Assembly: GCA_000482145.1 (NCBI GenBank)
Contig: AUXH01000088.1
Coordinates: forward strand, 1 to 44,103
Origin: Strigomonas culicis
Taxonomy: Eukaryota > Euglenozoa > Kinetoplastea > Trypanosomatida > Trypanosomatidae
DNA: 44,103 bases
Reading direction: 5' to 3'
The notes under the pieces were generated by a model. It saw only the letters and a program-made list of their open reading frames with translations. It was not told the origin of the DNA and ran no database searches. Shown here piece by piece: positions 16,735-26,709 of this stretch; position 1 is the first letter of the stretch, and each line of letters opens with the position of its first letter. Made by a program: the position numbers and the translations under genes.

Positions 16735-17059
16735 TTGTTTTATATATAATTATCTTTGTTTTTTTTTCTTTCGTCTGGAGCCTTTTCAGCAGAGCAGAAC
16801 GGAAATGGAAAAGAGGAAGAGAGAGAGAGAGAGAGAAAGAAAAAAAGTGTCATAGATGGTTCTACGCCAGCGCGAAGCCATATGGAGCCGTACGCATCGC
16901 CCACGTGCCTCTCACTATACATATACAGGTGTACTTCCTCGATCCTGTTCGTTTCCTTTTTGGAAAAACAAAATATATAGTGTTACAAGCGTCATTTGAG
17001 GAGAAACAAAGCAAACCGAGAGGCATCGTCATCGCCCAACTATACAAATGTATACACAC
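16735..17059. other. Intergenic spacer upstream of the divergent kinesin
   Basis: Contains a long pyrimidine tract for the kinesin (separate entry). No gene is seen. Confidence 0.7.
16799..16848 (-). promoter_or_regulatory. Pyrimidine tract for trans-splicing of the divergent kinesin
   Basis: Almost uninterrupted CT-rich tract on the coding strand, about 65 bases before the ATG at 16734. Confidence 0.5.
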
Positions 17060-19282
17060 TTATACACAGAGAGGGAAGGAGGCGGTCTTTCGCGTCCACA
17101 CAATGCCTTGCCCTCCCGTCGGCTTCGTCTGATCCTCATTAGGGTTCTGTGGTGGTTCTGCATACGCATCGTCATACCCCCGTCGCGTCTCATACCCATC
17201 CACCGTTAAAGGTGTTTGCACATTAACAATATTATTATTGTTCGTGTTGTGATTGTTTACACCACCGTGGGCCTCCGGGTTGCTGCTGCTACTGCTCCCG
17301 CCGCCAACGGTGCCGGCGGACTCGCCGGGTAGCAGCACCTTGCCCTCGAGAACGCGTGGGTACGTGATGGCGTGTATGGCATTTTGAATCGCCAAGAGCA
17401 CAATTTCCTCCACCTTTTCATTCTTCTCGTGAATAGCAGAGAAGGCATTTGTATTGGCACTCGTACTATTCGCATTCGCAGCGTTCGTGTTATTGTTGTT
17501 CATCGTGTTGGTGGTGATGAAGTGCGACGTCACGTTGGGTCGGTTGGCGTTGCGGTGACTCGCGGAGGGGCTGTTGCCGCCCGGGCCGGGGTGGTGCGCG
17601 CGCCGCTTCATCTCCTGCGGCGCGCAGGCATCAAAGTGCGCCGTGAACTGCGGCGCGGCCGGAAAGCTCAGCTCCATCGTGCGGCCGCAGAAAGCGAGGT
17701 AGAGGTGGCCGTGGAAGACGACGCGCCGCAGGGTGACGCACAGGTCCAGCACCAGAAGGTCGCTCGGCAGGAGCAGCGCGGCGGGCAGCAGCGCGCCCAG
17801 CGGCAGCGTGCATCCGAGACGCAGCAGCAGTCGGTGGTCCTCGTAGTAGAGCGGGATGCGGAAGCAGCGGAGGGTGGAGGGGAGCGCCGGTGGCGACGCG
17901 GGGTTCGCACTTGCATTCGTCCGATGCATCGCATTCGCATTCGTATTAGTGCTGCTGAGGGTCGGCCCCGCGGCGGTAGAGAAGGCGGAATCCACGCTTG
18001 CCACGTGCACATTGTTGGTGTTCGTAAGCGTCGTGGTCGTGGTGGTGGAGGGGGCCGCGTTTGCGTTCGCCGCGCGGCCGCCGCGGTTGCGCATGTAGCT
18101 GTTCGTCGGGAGGCTGGACGGCGCGCCGCTCAGCCGCGATGCCGTGCCTGGACCGCTGCTTTTATTCCCACTCACACTGTTCGCAGTCGTATTCGCATTT
18201 CGCTTCGCGCTGGAGGGGCTGAGGTCGGGCTCGATCTCCACCGAGAACACCTCCCCCGCGAGGCGCGGCAGCGCGACGCCCATCGTCGCGCCCGCGTAGC
18301 TGTCGCCGTCCTCGAGCACAGCCGCGCCCGTCGCGTGGTCCGTGCCCGTGCCGCTGGTGTTGTTGTTGTTGTTGGGCGGGTTGCCGCTGCTATGGCTCGC
18401 CGCCGTCGCCGCCGCGCCGCCGGTGGCCGCCGCCGCCGCCGCGTTGCCGCCGTGGACGCTGCCGGCCGCACCGCCGAGGGCGATGGACGTGTGAAGTGCG
18501 TGGTCCGCGTGGCTGCCGTCGCCGCTACTCGTATTCGTGTGACTGACACCCACTGCGCCGCCGCCGCCGCCGCTGATGGTCGTGCCTGCGGCCGCGCCCG
18601 TCGTCGTCGTCGCGGCGGCGGCGTTGTTGTTGCTGCTGCGCACGTTCATGAGGCCGGGCCCCATCTCCAACAGCAGCAGCCGGCAGAGCGGCGCGGGCCG
18701 GCGATCCGCCGCGGCGCGGCCCGCCGCGCGCGCCTTGTGCTGCTCCTTCGCCTCGTAGGCCGCGTTGACGTGGTCCATGCCGCGCTGCAGCGCGTACTGC
18801 ACACGGTCCGTCCACGTGTCCGCGCCGGCGGCCCCGCCGCCGAGCAGCAAGAGCGCGGCCCAGCGCAGCAGCACGTTCACCCACACCGCACTCTCCCTCA
18901 GCGTCGCCGCGTCCGCGCCGCGCGGGCGGCGGCTGCGCGCCGCGCGCGCGCGCTGCCGGCGGTCGCCGTCGAACACGGCCACGTCGTCTTGTCCGAAGAG
19001 ATGCACGGTAATGAAGCGGTACGTGAGGCCGAGCGGGCTGCCCTCCTCCCACGTCAGCACGCGCGCGAGCTGCGCGCCGGTGGGGGTGCCCGCCAGGAAC
19101 GTCAGCGGCCCGCTCTGCAGCCACACCGGCAGCGCCGGCGCCGCCTCCAGCCCGTCGTCGCCGTCCGCGCCGGCGGCGGCCTTCGCGTCGACGTCGTCCA
19201 TGGGCGCGCTCAGAAAGAGGTAGAAGCCCACCACCGCGCAGAGGCACAGGCTGACGAGCAGCTCTAGAAGAAGCTCCAGCAT
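17060..19282 (-). CDS. SMP-domain protein with N-terminal membrane anchor (contact-site lipid transfer, probable)
   Basis: 740 residues. A hydrophobic anchor (MLELLLELLVSLCLCAVVGFYLFL) lies at the extreme N-terminus. The later order fits an SMP (synaptotagmin-like mitochondrial-lipid-binding) domain: ESAVWVNVLLRWAALLL, then FSVEIEPDLSP, RLLLRLGCTLPLGALLP, and LCVTLRRVVFHGHLYLAF with MELSFPAAPQFTAHFD. Such proteins (E-Syt, Mmm1, TEX2 types) are anchored in the ER and move lipids at contacts with other membranes. The domain is split by a Gly/Ala/Asn/Thr insertion of about 250 residues and followed by another Asn-rich stretch, both encoded partly by ATTCGC-type hexamer repeats. The C-terminus is polar. 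The SMP call rests on pattern recognition; the alternative is an unrelated membrane-anchored protein. It sits between MFS and kinesin genes in the conserved block. Confidence 0.65.
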   Translation of the reverse strand: MLELLLELLVSLCLCAVVGFYLFLSAPMDDVDAKAAAGADGDDGLEAAPALPVWLQSGPLTFLAGTPTGAQLARVLTWEEGSPLGLTYRFITVHLFGQDDVAVFDGDRRQRARAARSRRPRGADAATLRESAVWVNVLLRWAALLLLGGGAAGADTWTDRVQYALQRGMDHVNAAYEAKEQHKARAAGRAAADRRPAPLCRLLLLEMGPGLMNVRSSNNNAAAATTTTGAAAGTTISGGGGGAVGVSHTNTSSGDGSHADHALHTSIALGGAAGSVHGGNAAAAAATGGAAATAASHSSGNPPNNNNNTSGTGTDHATGAAVLEDGDSYAGATMGVALPRLAGEVFSVEIEPDLSPSSAKRNANTTANSVSGNKSSGPGTASRLSGAPSSLPTNSYMRNRGGRAANANAAPSTTTTTTLTNTNNVHVASVDSAFSTAAGPTLSSTNTNANAMHRTNASANPASPPALPSTLRCFRIPLYYEDHRLLLRLGCTLPLGALLPAALLLPSDLLVLDLCVTLRRVVFHGHLYLAFCGRTMELSFPAAPQFTAHFDACAPQEMKRRAHHPGPGGNSPSASHRNANRPNVTSHFITTNTMNNNNTNAANANSTSANTNAFSAIHEKNEKVEEIVLLAIQNAIHAITYPRVLEGKVLLPGESAGTVGGGSSSSSNPEAHGGVNNHNTNNNNIVNVQTPLTVDGYETRRGYDDAYAEPPQNPNEDQTKPTGGQGIVWTRKTASFPLCV

Positions 19283-19289
19283 TGAGCTG

Positions 19290-19309
19290 TATATATATAT
19301 ATATATATA
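19290..19309. repeat. TA microsatellite
   Basis: TA run eight bases upstream of the SMP start codon. Confidence 0.95.
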
Positions 19310-19402
19310 GTTAGAGAGTGAGTGACTCGATCTATTGTGTTCTATTCTTTGCTTTCTTGTGCTTAAGAAACCTTTTTTTTTGTTCTTTTACGCAAGGGTA
19401 AC

Positions 19403-19430
19403 GGAGAAGAGCGAGGGAGGGAGGGAGGGG
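19403..19430 (-). promoter_or_regulatory. Pyrimidine tract for trans-splicing of the SMP gene
   Basis: C/T-only stretch with repeated CCCT on the coding strand, about 120 bases before the ATG at 19282. Confidence 0.45.
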
Positions 19431-19582
19431 TTTCACATACATGACCGAACAGAAGATACACACTTCGAAGAAGGGAAACTGTGAAAGCTCATTGTAGAGA
19501 GAAGCACGTGTAAGTACCATCATAATAAGAAAACTGATCTTTTTTTTTCTTTGCCTCTTTTGATATATGTTTTACCACACTC

Positions 19583-19624
<42 letters not shown>
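19583..19624. repeat. CATA then AT microsatellite
   Basis: A few CATA units followed by about 15 AT units. Confidence 0.95.
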
Positions 19625-19626
<2 letters not shown>

Positions 19627-20550
19627 TGAGTGTCTTATTACACTAAATGTATGTTAGTACGCACGCGCGCGTACAAATACATACATGTCACACAACTGCA
19701 GAACTGAAATAATAAAAAAGGTTACTCAAACAACTCACTAAGAATTAAATGAATGAAAATGAAAAAAAAAGAAAAAAGTAAACAAACTAATTGAAAAAAG
19801 GAAAAAAAGAGGAAAAAAAACGCTGAAAGCAACTCGAAAAAGAAAGAAAGTATTATTGTTGTTATTGTGTATGTTGTTAAAAAAAGTTGGTTGTTTGAAA
19901 AAAGAAAAAGAAAGAAATGAAAAAAGGAACAAAGCGTAAAAAATAAAAACAAAAGAGAAGAGTTATGCTCAAGTACACCCGTGCAGGGAGCATGCATGTG
20001 ATTAAAGAAATACATATATATATATAAAGATAAGAGAGAGAGATCTGAAGAAACAAAAAACAACAACAGCTGAACTTACGTCATACGATCCGACAAAGCA
20101 ATACACACCCAATTTTCCCCAAAAAGAAAAGAAACGTGTGAGCTGAGTTTTGTTTACTCTCTTTCTTTCTCTCTCCTTCTCTTTCCTTTTCTCTCATTTT
20201 CTCTTCTATTTTTTTTCTTTTTTTTTCTTTACTCTTTTTCTTCTTCTCGTTGAACTATTTGGCTTACATTCTAAATATGATTACATCTACGTGTTTTCGT
20301 GTAGTTGGACAGAAAGAAGGAGACATAACCAAATCGAATAAAAAAAGAGAAATACTGCTTCTTTATTTTTATTTTAGCAAGTGCCAAATTTTCTTCTTCC
20401 TTTTTTTTTTTACTACGTGATGCGACTGTTCTGTTTTTTTTTTTTGAATTATATATGTGTTGCTTCCATTCTTATCCCCCCTCATTTTTTTACCTTTGTT
20501 CTGTTAGCAGATCAGGTTTTATTGCTTTTTTATACTTATTTCACACTCGC

Positions 20551-22119
20551 TTATACCGTTCCGTATGTCAGCTTCGTGGAGTCCGGCACCGTGATGAGTG
20601 TCTCTGCCCCTGCCCCCTCCTCCAGCTGCTTCTGCTTCCGCCGCCGGCGCCGCTCGCGCAGACTGCCCCCGACAGTGGGCGTCCCGGGGACGGCCGCGGC
20701 CGCCTCCGGCTCCCAGTCGTTGTCGGCCGGCACCGCGAAGAAGCCGGAGGCGGCCGCGAGCACGGCCTGCAGGGCGAGGCAGAGACACACCACAGGGAAG
20801 GACAGTCGGCCGAGCAGCAGCGACGAGAAGCCGTTGCCAAAGACGTGCCCGAGGTCCTGGATCGTGCGCATGATACCGAAAAAGGGCGCGCCGTACTTTT
20901 TCGGCGCGCGGTCGGCGGTGAGCGTCATCATGAGGCCGCAGCCGAGCGCGTCGGCGAGGCCGAAGGCGACCGCGACGAGGCACAGCTCCACGTTTGTGTT
21001 CGCACACGCGAGGCCGATGAAGACGACGCCGAAGGCGAGGCTCACAGGCACGACGGCGATGTGGCGGCCGAGCTTATCCATCACGATCCCGCCCAGCGGG
21101 AAGAAGACCGCGTCGACGGAGAAGCTGAGGCTGATCATGTACGAGAGGTCCGCGTCGGAGAGGTTGTGGCGCATCGCCGCGATGGCGAGCATCAGCTTGC
21201 GGTTCGAGCGGAGGGCGGTGTAAAGCACGCAGAAGATGCCGAGGCGCCAGATGTCGCCCCAGCAGCGCACGCACGTCTTCCACAGGATGGAGAAGTTGAA
21301 GTGGTGGTCCTCCGCCTGCGTGAGGCTCGGGTGGACCAGGTGCGCGTGCGGGTGCTGGGGGTGCGCGCACAGCATCGCGCCGCAGTCCTCCGCGCCGGCC
21401 ACGACGGGGTGCTTCGCCTGGTAGGCCGCCACCGCGGCCGCCTTCTCGTCGTCCATGTCGTCGCTGTTGTACTCGTCGCGCTCCTCGTCCTCGGAGGGCA
21501 TGCAGGACGAGGAGCAGCTGTGCTGACAGCACTCCTGGTACGTGGTCGAGAGGCTCGCGATCGTGACGGTGCCGAAGGCGCACATGGATGTCGCCACCGC
21601 GAGGTAGAAGGCGTTGCGGACGTCGCCGGTGCGGCTCGCGATGTAGCCGGACATGACGGGGCCAATCACGTGGGCCCAGCGCAGCAGGCCGGAGAGAAAG
21701 GCCATGAGCATGCCGCGGTACTTCTTTGAGGTGATCCCGGCGACGAAGATGTGACGCGAGAGGAAGAAGCCGCCGAGCGAGATGCCGCTCATGATACAGA
21801 AGGCCGCGAGCGTCATCGCGTCGACGATGAACAGCCCCATCGTGCACGCGACCACGTTGAGGAACAGCGATGCGAGCATGACGTTGCGGACGCCGATGTA
21901 CTCCACGATGATGCCGTACGGAATGTCCATCATGGAGCGGAACAGCGCGCTGATCATGACGAAGTGGGCGATGCGCGCGGAGCTGGCGCCGATGCGCCGA
22001 CCCAGCGTCGTGATGAGCGGCACCTCGATCGACGCGCCGATGCCGATGAGAATGTTCGGCAGGTGCACATCGAGGATGTGCGCCTTGAGGAGGTTGGTAA
22101 AAGATATGCTGTACAGCAT
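20551..22119 (-). CDS. Major facilitator superfamily transporter
   Basis: 522 residues with about 12 hydrophobic helices in two halves. MFS hallmarks are visible: GIIVEYIGVRN between TM2 and TM3, a loop MDKLGRH at the equivalent place in the second half, and RTIQDLGHVFGNGF late in the C-half. The central cytoplasmic loop (about 190-290) is unusual: a cysteine/histidine cluster (ECCQHSCSSSC), an acidic stretch (EDEERDEYNSDDMDDEK) and a histidine-rich run (HPQHPHAHLVHP). The C-terminus has a basic RERRRRRKQK patch. The substrate cannot be read from the sequence; the loop could bind metal, which is inference. It lies between BUD31 and the SMP-domain gene. Confidence 0.85.
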   Translation of the reverse strand: MLYSISFTNLLKAHILDVHLPNILIGIGASIEVPLITTLGRRIGASSARIAHFVMISALFRSMMDIPYGIIVEYIGVRNVMLASLFLNVVACTMGLFIVDAMTLAAFCIMSGISLGGFFLSRHIFVAGITSKKYRGMLMAFLSGLLRWAHVIGPVMSGYIASRTGDVRNAFYLAVATSMCAFGTVTIASLSTTYQECCQHSCSSSCMPSEDEERDEYNSDDMDDEKAAAVAAYQAKHPVVAGAEDCGAMLCAHPQHPHAHLVHPSLTQAEDHHFNFSILWKTCVRCWGDIWRLGIFCVLYTALRSNRKLMLAIAAMRHNLSDADLSYMISLSFSVDAVFFPLGGIVMDKLGRHIAVVPVSLAFGVVFIGLACANTNVELCLVAVAFGLADALGCGLMMTLTADRAPKKYGAPFFGIMRTIQDLGHVFGNGFSSLLLGRLSFPVVCLCLALQAVLAAASGFFAVPADNDWEPEAAAAVPGTPTVGGSLRERRRRRKQKQLEEGAGAETLITVPDSTKLTYGTV

Positions 22120-22746
22120 GATTATTTTTATTATTATTATTATCGTTTATTCCTTCCTTCTGTTCGCTTATAGGAATACGTTTGAGCTTGATATAAACAA
22201 CAGAGGCCACTACCGTCCACGTGGAAAGAGTGTGTGTGCGTTAGTATATAAATATATTATATACGGAAAGTTGTTTTTCTTCCTGAAAATTGAAAGAAAA
22301 ATAATGAAAACTAGAAATGAAATACTTATTATCCCAACTCGCAACTAAAAATCAATTAAATACAGAAAAAAAAAAGAAAAGAAAGAAAATAAATGATGGT
22401 GATAATCAGCGAAGTTGTGCGCTAATTAAACTTACTGTCAAAAAAAAAAAGAAAGGAAGCAAAAAAAAGAGACACACGTAATGATTAAGAGCAGCAACAT
22501 CTTAAAGAAATGAAAGATGTGCAGCACACCGAGGGACAAAGTGCCCATTAAAAAAAAAAAAGAGTAAAAAGAGTTCGTATTTACTTTTTTATATACACAG
22601 AGTTCGCTCTGTTTCGTTATGGAAGTTCATGTAGTGTACACAAATAAACGACACCATTAATAATAACAGCAATACGACCAACAGGAAACAATCTTTTATT
22701 AGATTTCCATTTATCGTTTTGTATGTGTGTATAGTTGTGGGTTGAG
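22120..22746. other. Intergenic spacer upstream of the MFS gene
   Basis: Starts with an ATT run at 22121-22143 directly before the MFS start codon; purine runs near 22361-22391 and 22441-22474 are candidate pyrimidine tracts. No gene is seen. Confidence 0.7.
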
Positions 22747-23529
22747 CTACGCATGCGCGGAGGATGGTGGCGCTGCCGAGCAGCAGCCCTGACAGCCGCA
22801 CACGGTACACGCCACGAAACTCTTGTTCTTGCGCTTGTGGGCGGGCACGCGGCACAGACAGACCGCCGTGTCGCCGCTCTCGCCGCCATCGCCCTGCTGC
22901 TGCTGCTGCTGCTGCTTCTGCTTCCGCTCTGACTTGTCGCGCAGCGCGAAGCGGCTGGTGATGCCGGCGGCGATGCTCGCGCCGCCGGGCGTGCCGCAGG
23001 CCGTGCAGCACAGCTTCTCATACCCGGGGAGCCGCCAGCGGCGCGCGAGGCCGCCGTCGATGAACTGCATCTCGACACAGTAGTCAAACACCTCTTTTGT
23101 GATGGCCTTCTTCCGCGCGTAGGCGTCGAACACGAAGCGCGTGCGGTCGTAGTTGATCTTTGCGATTTTCCAGAGAGGAGGGACGGGGCTCTCCCCCCCC
23201 TCCTCCCCACCCTCTTGCTGGTTTACCTTATCCTCATCCAGGGTGGCTTCATCCTTCACGTCCCCGGGCCGGCGGTCATCGCCCGGCGGTGGGTCTGCCC
23301 CTCCGTTCTCCTCATCGACATCCGCGCGTGTGCGCTTGGCGGCGGCTGACAGCGCGGCCTCCGCCGCCCGCTGCCGCTTCCCCTGCTGCTGCGTGGTGGT
23401 GCGCCCCACCACGCCGTTGGACTCTTCCTGCAGTGCTAGCTTCATGTCCTCTTCGTACTCGTCCAGCTTCTCGTTGACAATCTCGAAGCCGGGCGGCGGC
23501 TTCTTCATGCCCGGACGGATGCGGGGCAT
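22747..23529 (-). CDS. BUD31: BUD31/G10 pre-mRNA splicing factor
   Basis: 260 residues; animal and yeast BUD31 is about 145-157. The start MPRIRPGMKKPPPGFEIV and the following LDEYEEDM match the family's N-terminus. The core continues after an insertion with LWKIAKINYDRTRFVFDAY, KKAITKEVFDYCVE, ARRWRLPGYEKLCC and CLCRVP, then a final zinc-binding CTVCGCQGC. Two low-complexity insertions (about residues 35-105 and a Gln-rich run near 195-215) account for the extra length. BUD31 is a component of the activated spliceosome near the U2/U6 catalytic core; in a trypanosomatid it would serve trans-splicing and the rare cis-introns. All cysteine pairs appear present, so it is likely functional. Confidence 0.93.
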   Translation of the reverse strand: MPRIRPGMKKPPPGFEIVNEKLDEYEEDMKLALQEESNGVVGRTTTQQQGKRQRAAEAALSAAAKRTRADVDEENGGADPPPGDDRRPGDVKDEATLDEDKVNQQEGGEEGGESPVPPLWKIAKINYDRTRFVFDAYARKKAITKEVFDYCVEMQFIDGGLARRWRLPGYEKLCCTACGTPGGASIAAGITSRFALRDKSERKQKQQQQQQQGDGGESGDTAVCLCRVPAHKRKNKSFVACTVCGCQGCCSAAPPSSAHA

Positions 23530-23847
23530 CGTGTGGTGTGGACGGCGTGAACGTAAAGTCGCGTCTATTCCCTTTCGCTATGTTTGAGGCTACGACGTTC
23601 GTGTTGGGACTAAAACTATCTTGCAACGGTTGACTTTTTACACAAAAGGAAGAATAAAGATGCCGAAAGAAAAACACTGTATCGTTGAAGGTTATTTTTT
23701 TTTTCTTTTCGAAACACACCCATACACACGGGAGAAGAAAAACGTTTGTTTTCTTGGACACAACACTATTTTTTTTATATGTTTTTTTTTCTTTTTTACT
23801 TTACCGCATGCATGCGTATAAACGTGTGGCTCTATGAGGCGGATGGG
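23530..23847. other. Intergenic spacer between BUD31 and MCM4
   Basis: AT-rich with T runs and a weak purine run at about 23642-23673. No gene is seen. Confidence 0.65.
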
Positions 23848-26652
23848 CTAGAAGCTGCTGCCGCCGCGCTGCATGAAGGTGACCAGCGTGGGCGTGAAGG
23901 CCTTAACGAGGTCCCCCCCGGAGAGGAGCGCGAGCAGCTCCAGCAGCTGCGCCGGCGCGAGGGGCCGCAGCCCGCCGGTCAGCTGCTCGTTCAGCGCCTG
24001 CCGCAGCTCCTGCACCGTCGCCGTCGCGCGCCCCTGGCTCACGTAGCGGCGCTCCACGATCTCCTGCAGCCGCTTCAGGTTGCCCTCCGTCGTGTTGCGC
24101 GTCGGGTCCGGCGCGTGGAACATGTCGAGGGAGATGAGCCCGGTCCGCGGGTCCGTCGCCGCTTCCTTCAGCGCCGCGCTGATGAGCCGCTTGGCCTCGT
24201 GCACATCTTCGATGGATACGGTGGCGTCATAGCGCATCTTCGCGCGCGCCTCCGCGAGTCGGATCATCGACTCCAGCTGCCGCAGCGTCGCGGACACGGT
24301 GCGGCTGCCGCCGCGCGCCTGCCGCAGCTCGACGTAGCTCGCCGCGAGCTGGCGGTGCGCCGGCTCCGTCAGCTGCGGGAAGATGGTGTCGCGTGCGAGG
24401 GCGATGTACTCCGAGAGCACCGCAGTGGGCATGTACGGCGCCGCGCGCGGGCCCAGCAGGTACACCTCGCCCTCGAGCTCGAGGTGCACGTCGACGGGGA
24501 GGCCCGTCGTCGGGTCCGTCGTCTGCGGCAGCGGCGGCAGGCTCTCCGTGCCGGTCGGCGCGCCGCTGCTGCCGACCGTCGTGCGGTCCGTGCGGGCGTC
24601 GTCGGTGCTGCCGCCGCCGCTCGGCTGCTGCTCCCCGCTGTCCATGTAGAGGTTCAGCACGTGCGTCGCGAGGCGGCGGTCTTCCACCGGGTCGTGGCAG
24701 TCCAGCAGCAGGAAGATGAGGTCGAAACGGGAGAGCAGCGTGGGCTCGATCTGCAGGTTCTCGACCACGTTGAGGTGCGCGTTCCACTGCGACTCCTTCG
24801 GGTTCGCGGCCGCGAGGATGGACGTGCGCGCGTTGAGCTGCGCGATGATGCCGGCCTTTGCGACGGACAGCGTCTGCTGCTCCATCACCTCGTGCAGCAC
24901 GGAGCGCGTCGCCTCGTTCATCTTGTCAAACTCGTCGATGCAGCAGAGGCCCTGGTCGGACAGCACGAGCGCGCCGGGCTCCAGCACGAGCTCGCCCGTG
25001 TCGTGGTCCTGCACGACGAAGGCGGTGAGACCGACGCTGCTGCTGCCCTTGCCGGAGGTGTACACCCCGCGCGGCGCGATCTCGTGCACCTGCGTCAGGA
25101 GCTGCGACTTGGCCACGCCGGGGTCGCCGCAGAGGATGACGTTGAGCTCCGCGCGGAAGGTGGCGCTGTTGCGGCTATGCACCACGGCCGCCTCCGCGCC
25201 GCCGCCGCCGTCCGCGGGCGCGCTGGTGGTCGTGAAGGTGAAGGTCTTGGGCGTGCCGCCGAAGAGCTGGGCAAGGATGCCTCGCTTCACGTCCTCGTGG
25301 CCCCAGATGGTCCGCGCGAAGGAGTTGAGGAGGATGTCGTAGATGTCCGACCGGTGTGCGAGGCGGTGGAACATGTCCAGCCGCTCACTCGTCATGTCCT
25401 CCGCGAGCGCGCGGCTGCCGCCCTCGCGGGCGCCGGTGTGCGCCGCGGCGGCGGCGCCGGCCGTGGCGGTCGACGCGGTCGTGGCGGTGTCGCCCGTCGC
25501 GGCGGCGGTGGTCGCGACGGCGGTGCGCAGCTTCTGGTGCTGCTGCCGCGTCGCCCGCACGCGCTCGACGTGCACCGCGTCGAGGTGCGTCGAGAAGATG
25601 CTCTTGATGATGCGCGTGTTCGTATTGAGGCGGATGGGCACGGTGCGGTAGATGCCGGTCACGACGACGCGGTCGCCGGGGACGACAAGATCCACCATGC
25701 CGCCGTACACCACGACGGAGATGGAGATGGGCGTCTCGCCGTCGGAGACGTGCTCCGGGCTCTCCTGCACCTTGACCAGCTGCTTATCCTCGTAGAGGGA
25801 GAGGTTGTGCTGAAGGCGGAACGAGAAGGCACGGCCGCAGTGCTGGCAGCGCGTGGGCTCGAAGATGCGGCCGCGGTCCCCGCTGACGCTGCGCTCGATG
25901 TACTGGCAGTTCCAGCACTGGAAGCACGCGACGCGGATTTCCGGGATCACCTTGGACACGCGGATGACCATGCCCTTGATGCTGATGAGCTGCTCCACGT
26001 TCTGCGGCGCGAGCTCCTTGAGGGTGATGGTGCTCGGCAGGTGCATCGGCGCCACCACGACGATGGTGTCCTCCGGGACATGCAAATGGTAGCGGTGCTG
26101 CAGCACGTCGCGATAGAGCTCCTCGGCGACGGCGCTCATCATCTGCAGGCACTCCGTGGGGTGGCTGATGATCTGCCCGTAGAGCCGCGGCGCGGCCTCG
26201 CGCAGCCAGGACAGGTCCACCTCCAGCGTGCCGCTGCCCTTGAGGTGCATCCGCTTCATGGCACGCATGTAGTACCTCTCGCCGCCGCCGCCGCCGCCGC
26301 CGAGGCGATGGCTGGAGGGGAGGTCGCGCAGCAGCGCGGCGCTGGAGCCGCCGAGGAGGTTGCTAAAGGAGCCGGCGGTGGTGCTGACCGGCGCCCCGCC
26401 GTGCTGAGGGGCCTCGAACGTCTCGAGGTACCGCAGGAACTCCGCGCGAAACGTCTCCACGGCGATGTCGGTTCCCCAAATGTACGACAGATCTTCGCGT
26501 CGCGGCGGCGGCGCTGGTGCTTCTTCTAGCGGTGGCGGCGGCGGCGGGCGGAGCGCGGCGGGGGGCGGCAGGCGCGGGGGCGGCGCGCCCTCCTCGGAGG
26601 GCGCGCGGCGGGGCCGGATGGGCGTGAGGTCGATGAGCTGTTCGGGGTCCAT
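23848..26652 (-). CDS. MCM4: MCM4 subunit of the replicative helicase
   Basis: About 934 residues from the ATG at 26652 (an in-frame GTG lies two codons upstream). After a disordered Pro-rich N-terminus, SYIWGTDIAVETFRAEFLRYL is characteristic of MCM4. A zinc finger (CFQCWNC near 241, CQHC near 267) and an OB-fold region (GDRVVVTGIYRTVPIR) follow. The AAA+ core has Walker A GDPGVAKSQL near 510, Walker B CIDEFDKM near 567 and the arginine-finger motif LLSRFDLIF near 640. Two low-complexity insertions occur, one before the AAA+ core (Ala/Thr-rich, about 385-420) and one after SRFD (Ser/Gly/Thr-rich, about 665-715). The C-terminus forms the usual winged helix. MCM4 is part of the MCM2-7 hexamer that unwinds DNA at origins. 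Confidence 0.95.
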   Translation of the reverse strand: MDPEQLIDLTPIRPRRAPSEEGAPPPRLPPPAALRPPPPPPLEEAPAPPPRREDLSYIWGTDIAVETFRAEFLRYLETFEAPQHGGAPVSTTAGSFSNLLGGSSAALLRDLPSSHRLGGGGGGGERYYMRAMKRMHLKGSGTLEVDLSWLREAAPRLYGQIISHPTECLQMMSAVAEELYRDVLQHRYHLHVPEDTIVVVAPMHLPSTITLKELAPQNVEQLISIKGMVIRVSKVIPEIRVACFQCWNCQYIERSVSGDRGRIFEPTRCQHCGRAFSFRLQHNLSLYEDKQLVKVQESPEHVSDGETPISISVVVYGGMVDLVVPGDRVVVTGIYRTVPIRLNTNTRIIKSIFSTHLDAVHVERVRATRQQHQKLRTAVATTAAATGDTATTASTATAGAAAAAHTGAREGGSRALAEDMTSERLDMFHRLAHRSDIYDILLNSFARTIWGHEDVKRGILAQLFGGTPKTFTFTTTSAPADGGGGAEAAVVHSRNSATFRAELNVILCGDPGVAKSQLLTQVHEIAPRGVYTSGKGSSSVGLTAFVVQDHDTGELVLEPGALVLSDQGLCCIDEFDKMNEATRSVLHEVMEQQTLSVAKAGIIAQLNARTSILAAANPKESQWNAHLNVVENLQIEPTLLSRFDLIFLLLDCHDPVEDRRLATHVLNLYMDSGEQQPSGGGSTDDARTDRTTVGSSGAPTGTESLPPLPQTTDPTTGLPVDVHLELEGEVYLLGPRAAPYMPTAVLSEYIALARDTIFPQLTEPAHRQLAASYVELRQARGGSRTVSATLRQLESMIRLAEARAKMRYDATVSIEDVHEAKRLISAALKEAATDPRTGLISLDMFHAPDPTRNTTEGNLKRLQEIVERRYVSQGRATATVQELRQALNEQLTGGLRPLAPAQLLELLALLSGGDLVKAFTPTLVTFMQRGGSSF

Positions 26653-26709
26653 CGCCACGCGGGTCTATGAGTTAATCTATCTGACAAAGATTCTGATTCC
26701 ACAATTTGG

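Larger units (their letters stand above)
19283..20550. other. Longest intergenic spacer, between SMP and MFS genes
   Basis: AT-rich, with two TA tracts, long adenine/thymine runs and a plus-strand pyrimidine block at about 20155-20250. All frames here are short and low complexity. I see no gene or structured RNA. Confidence 0.7.

Noticed and set aside
20150..20341. Pyrimidine-rich block on the plus strand as a splice signal for a plus-strand gene
   Set aside because: No plus-strand gene with a recognisable product follows; the stretch overlaps the MFS 3' flank.
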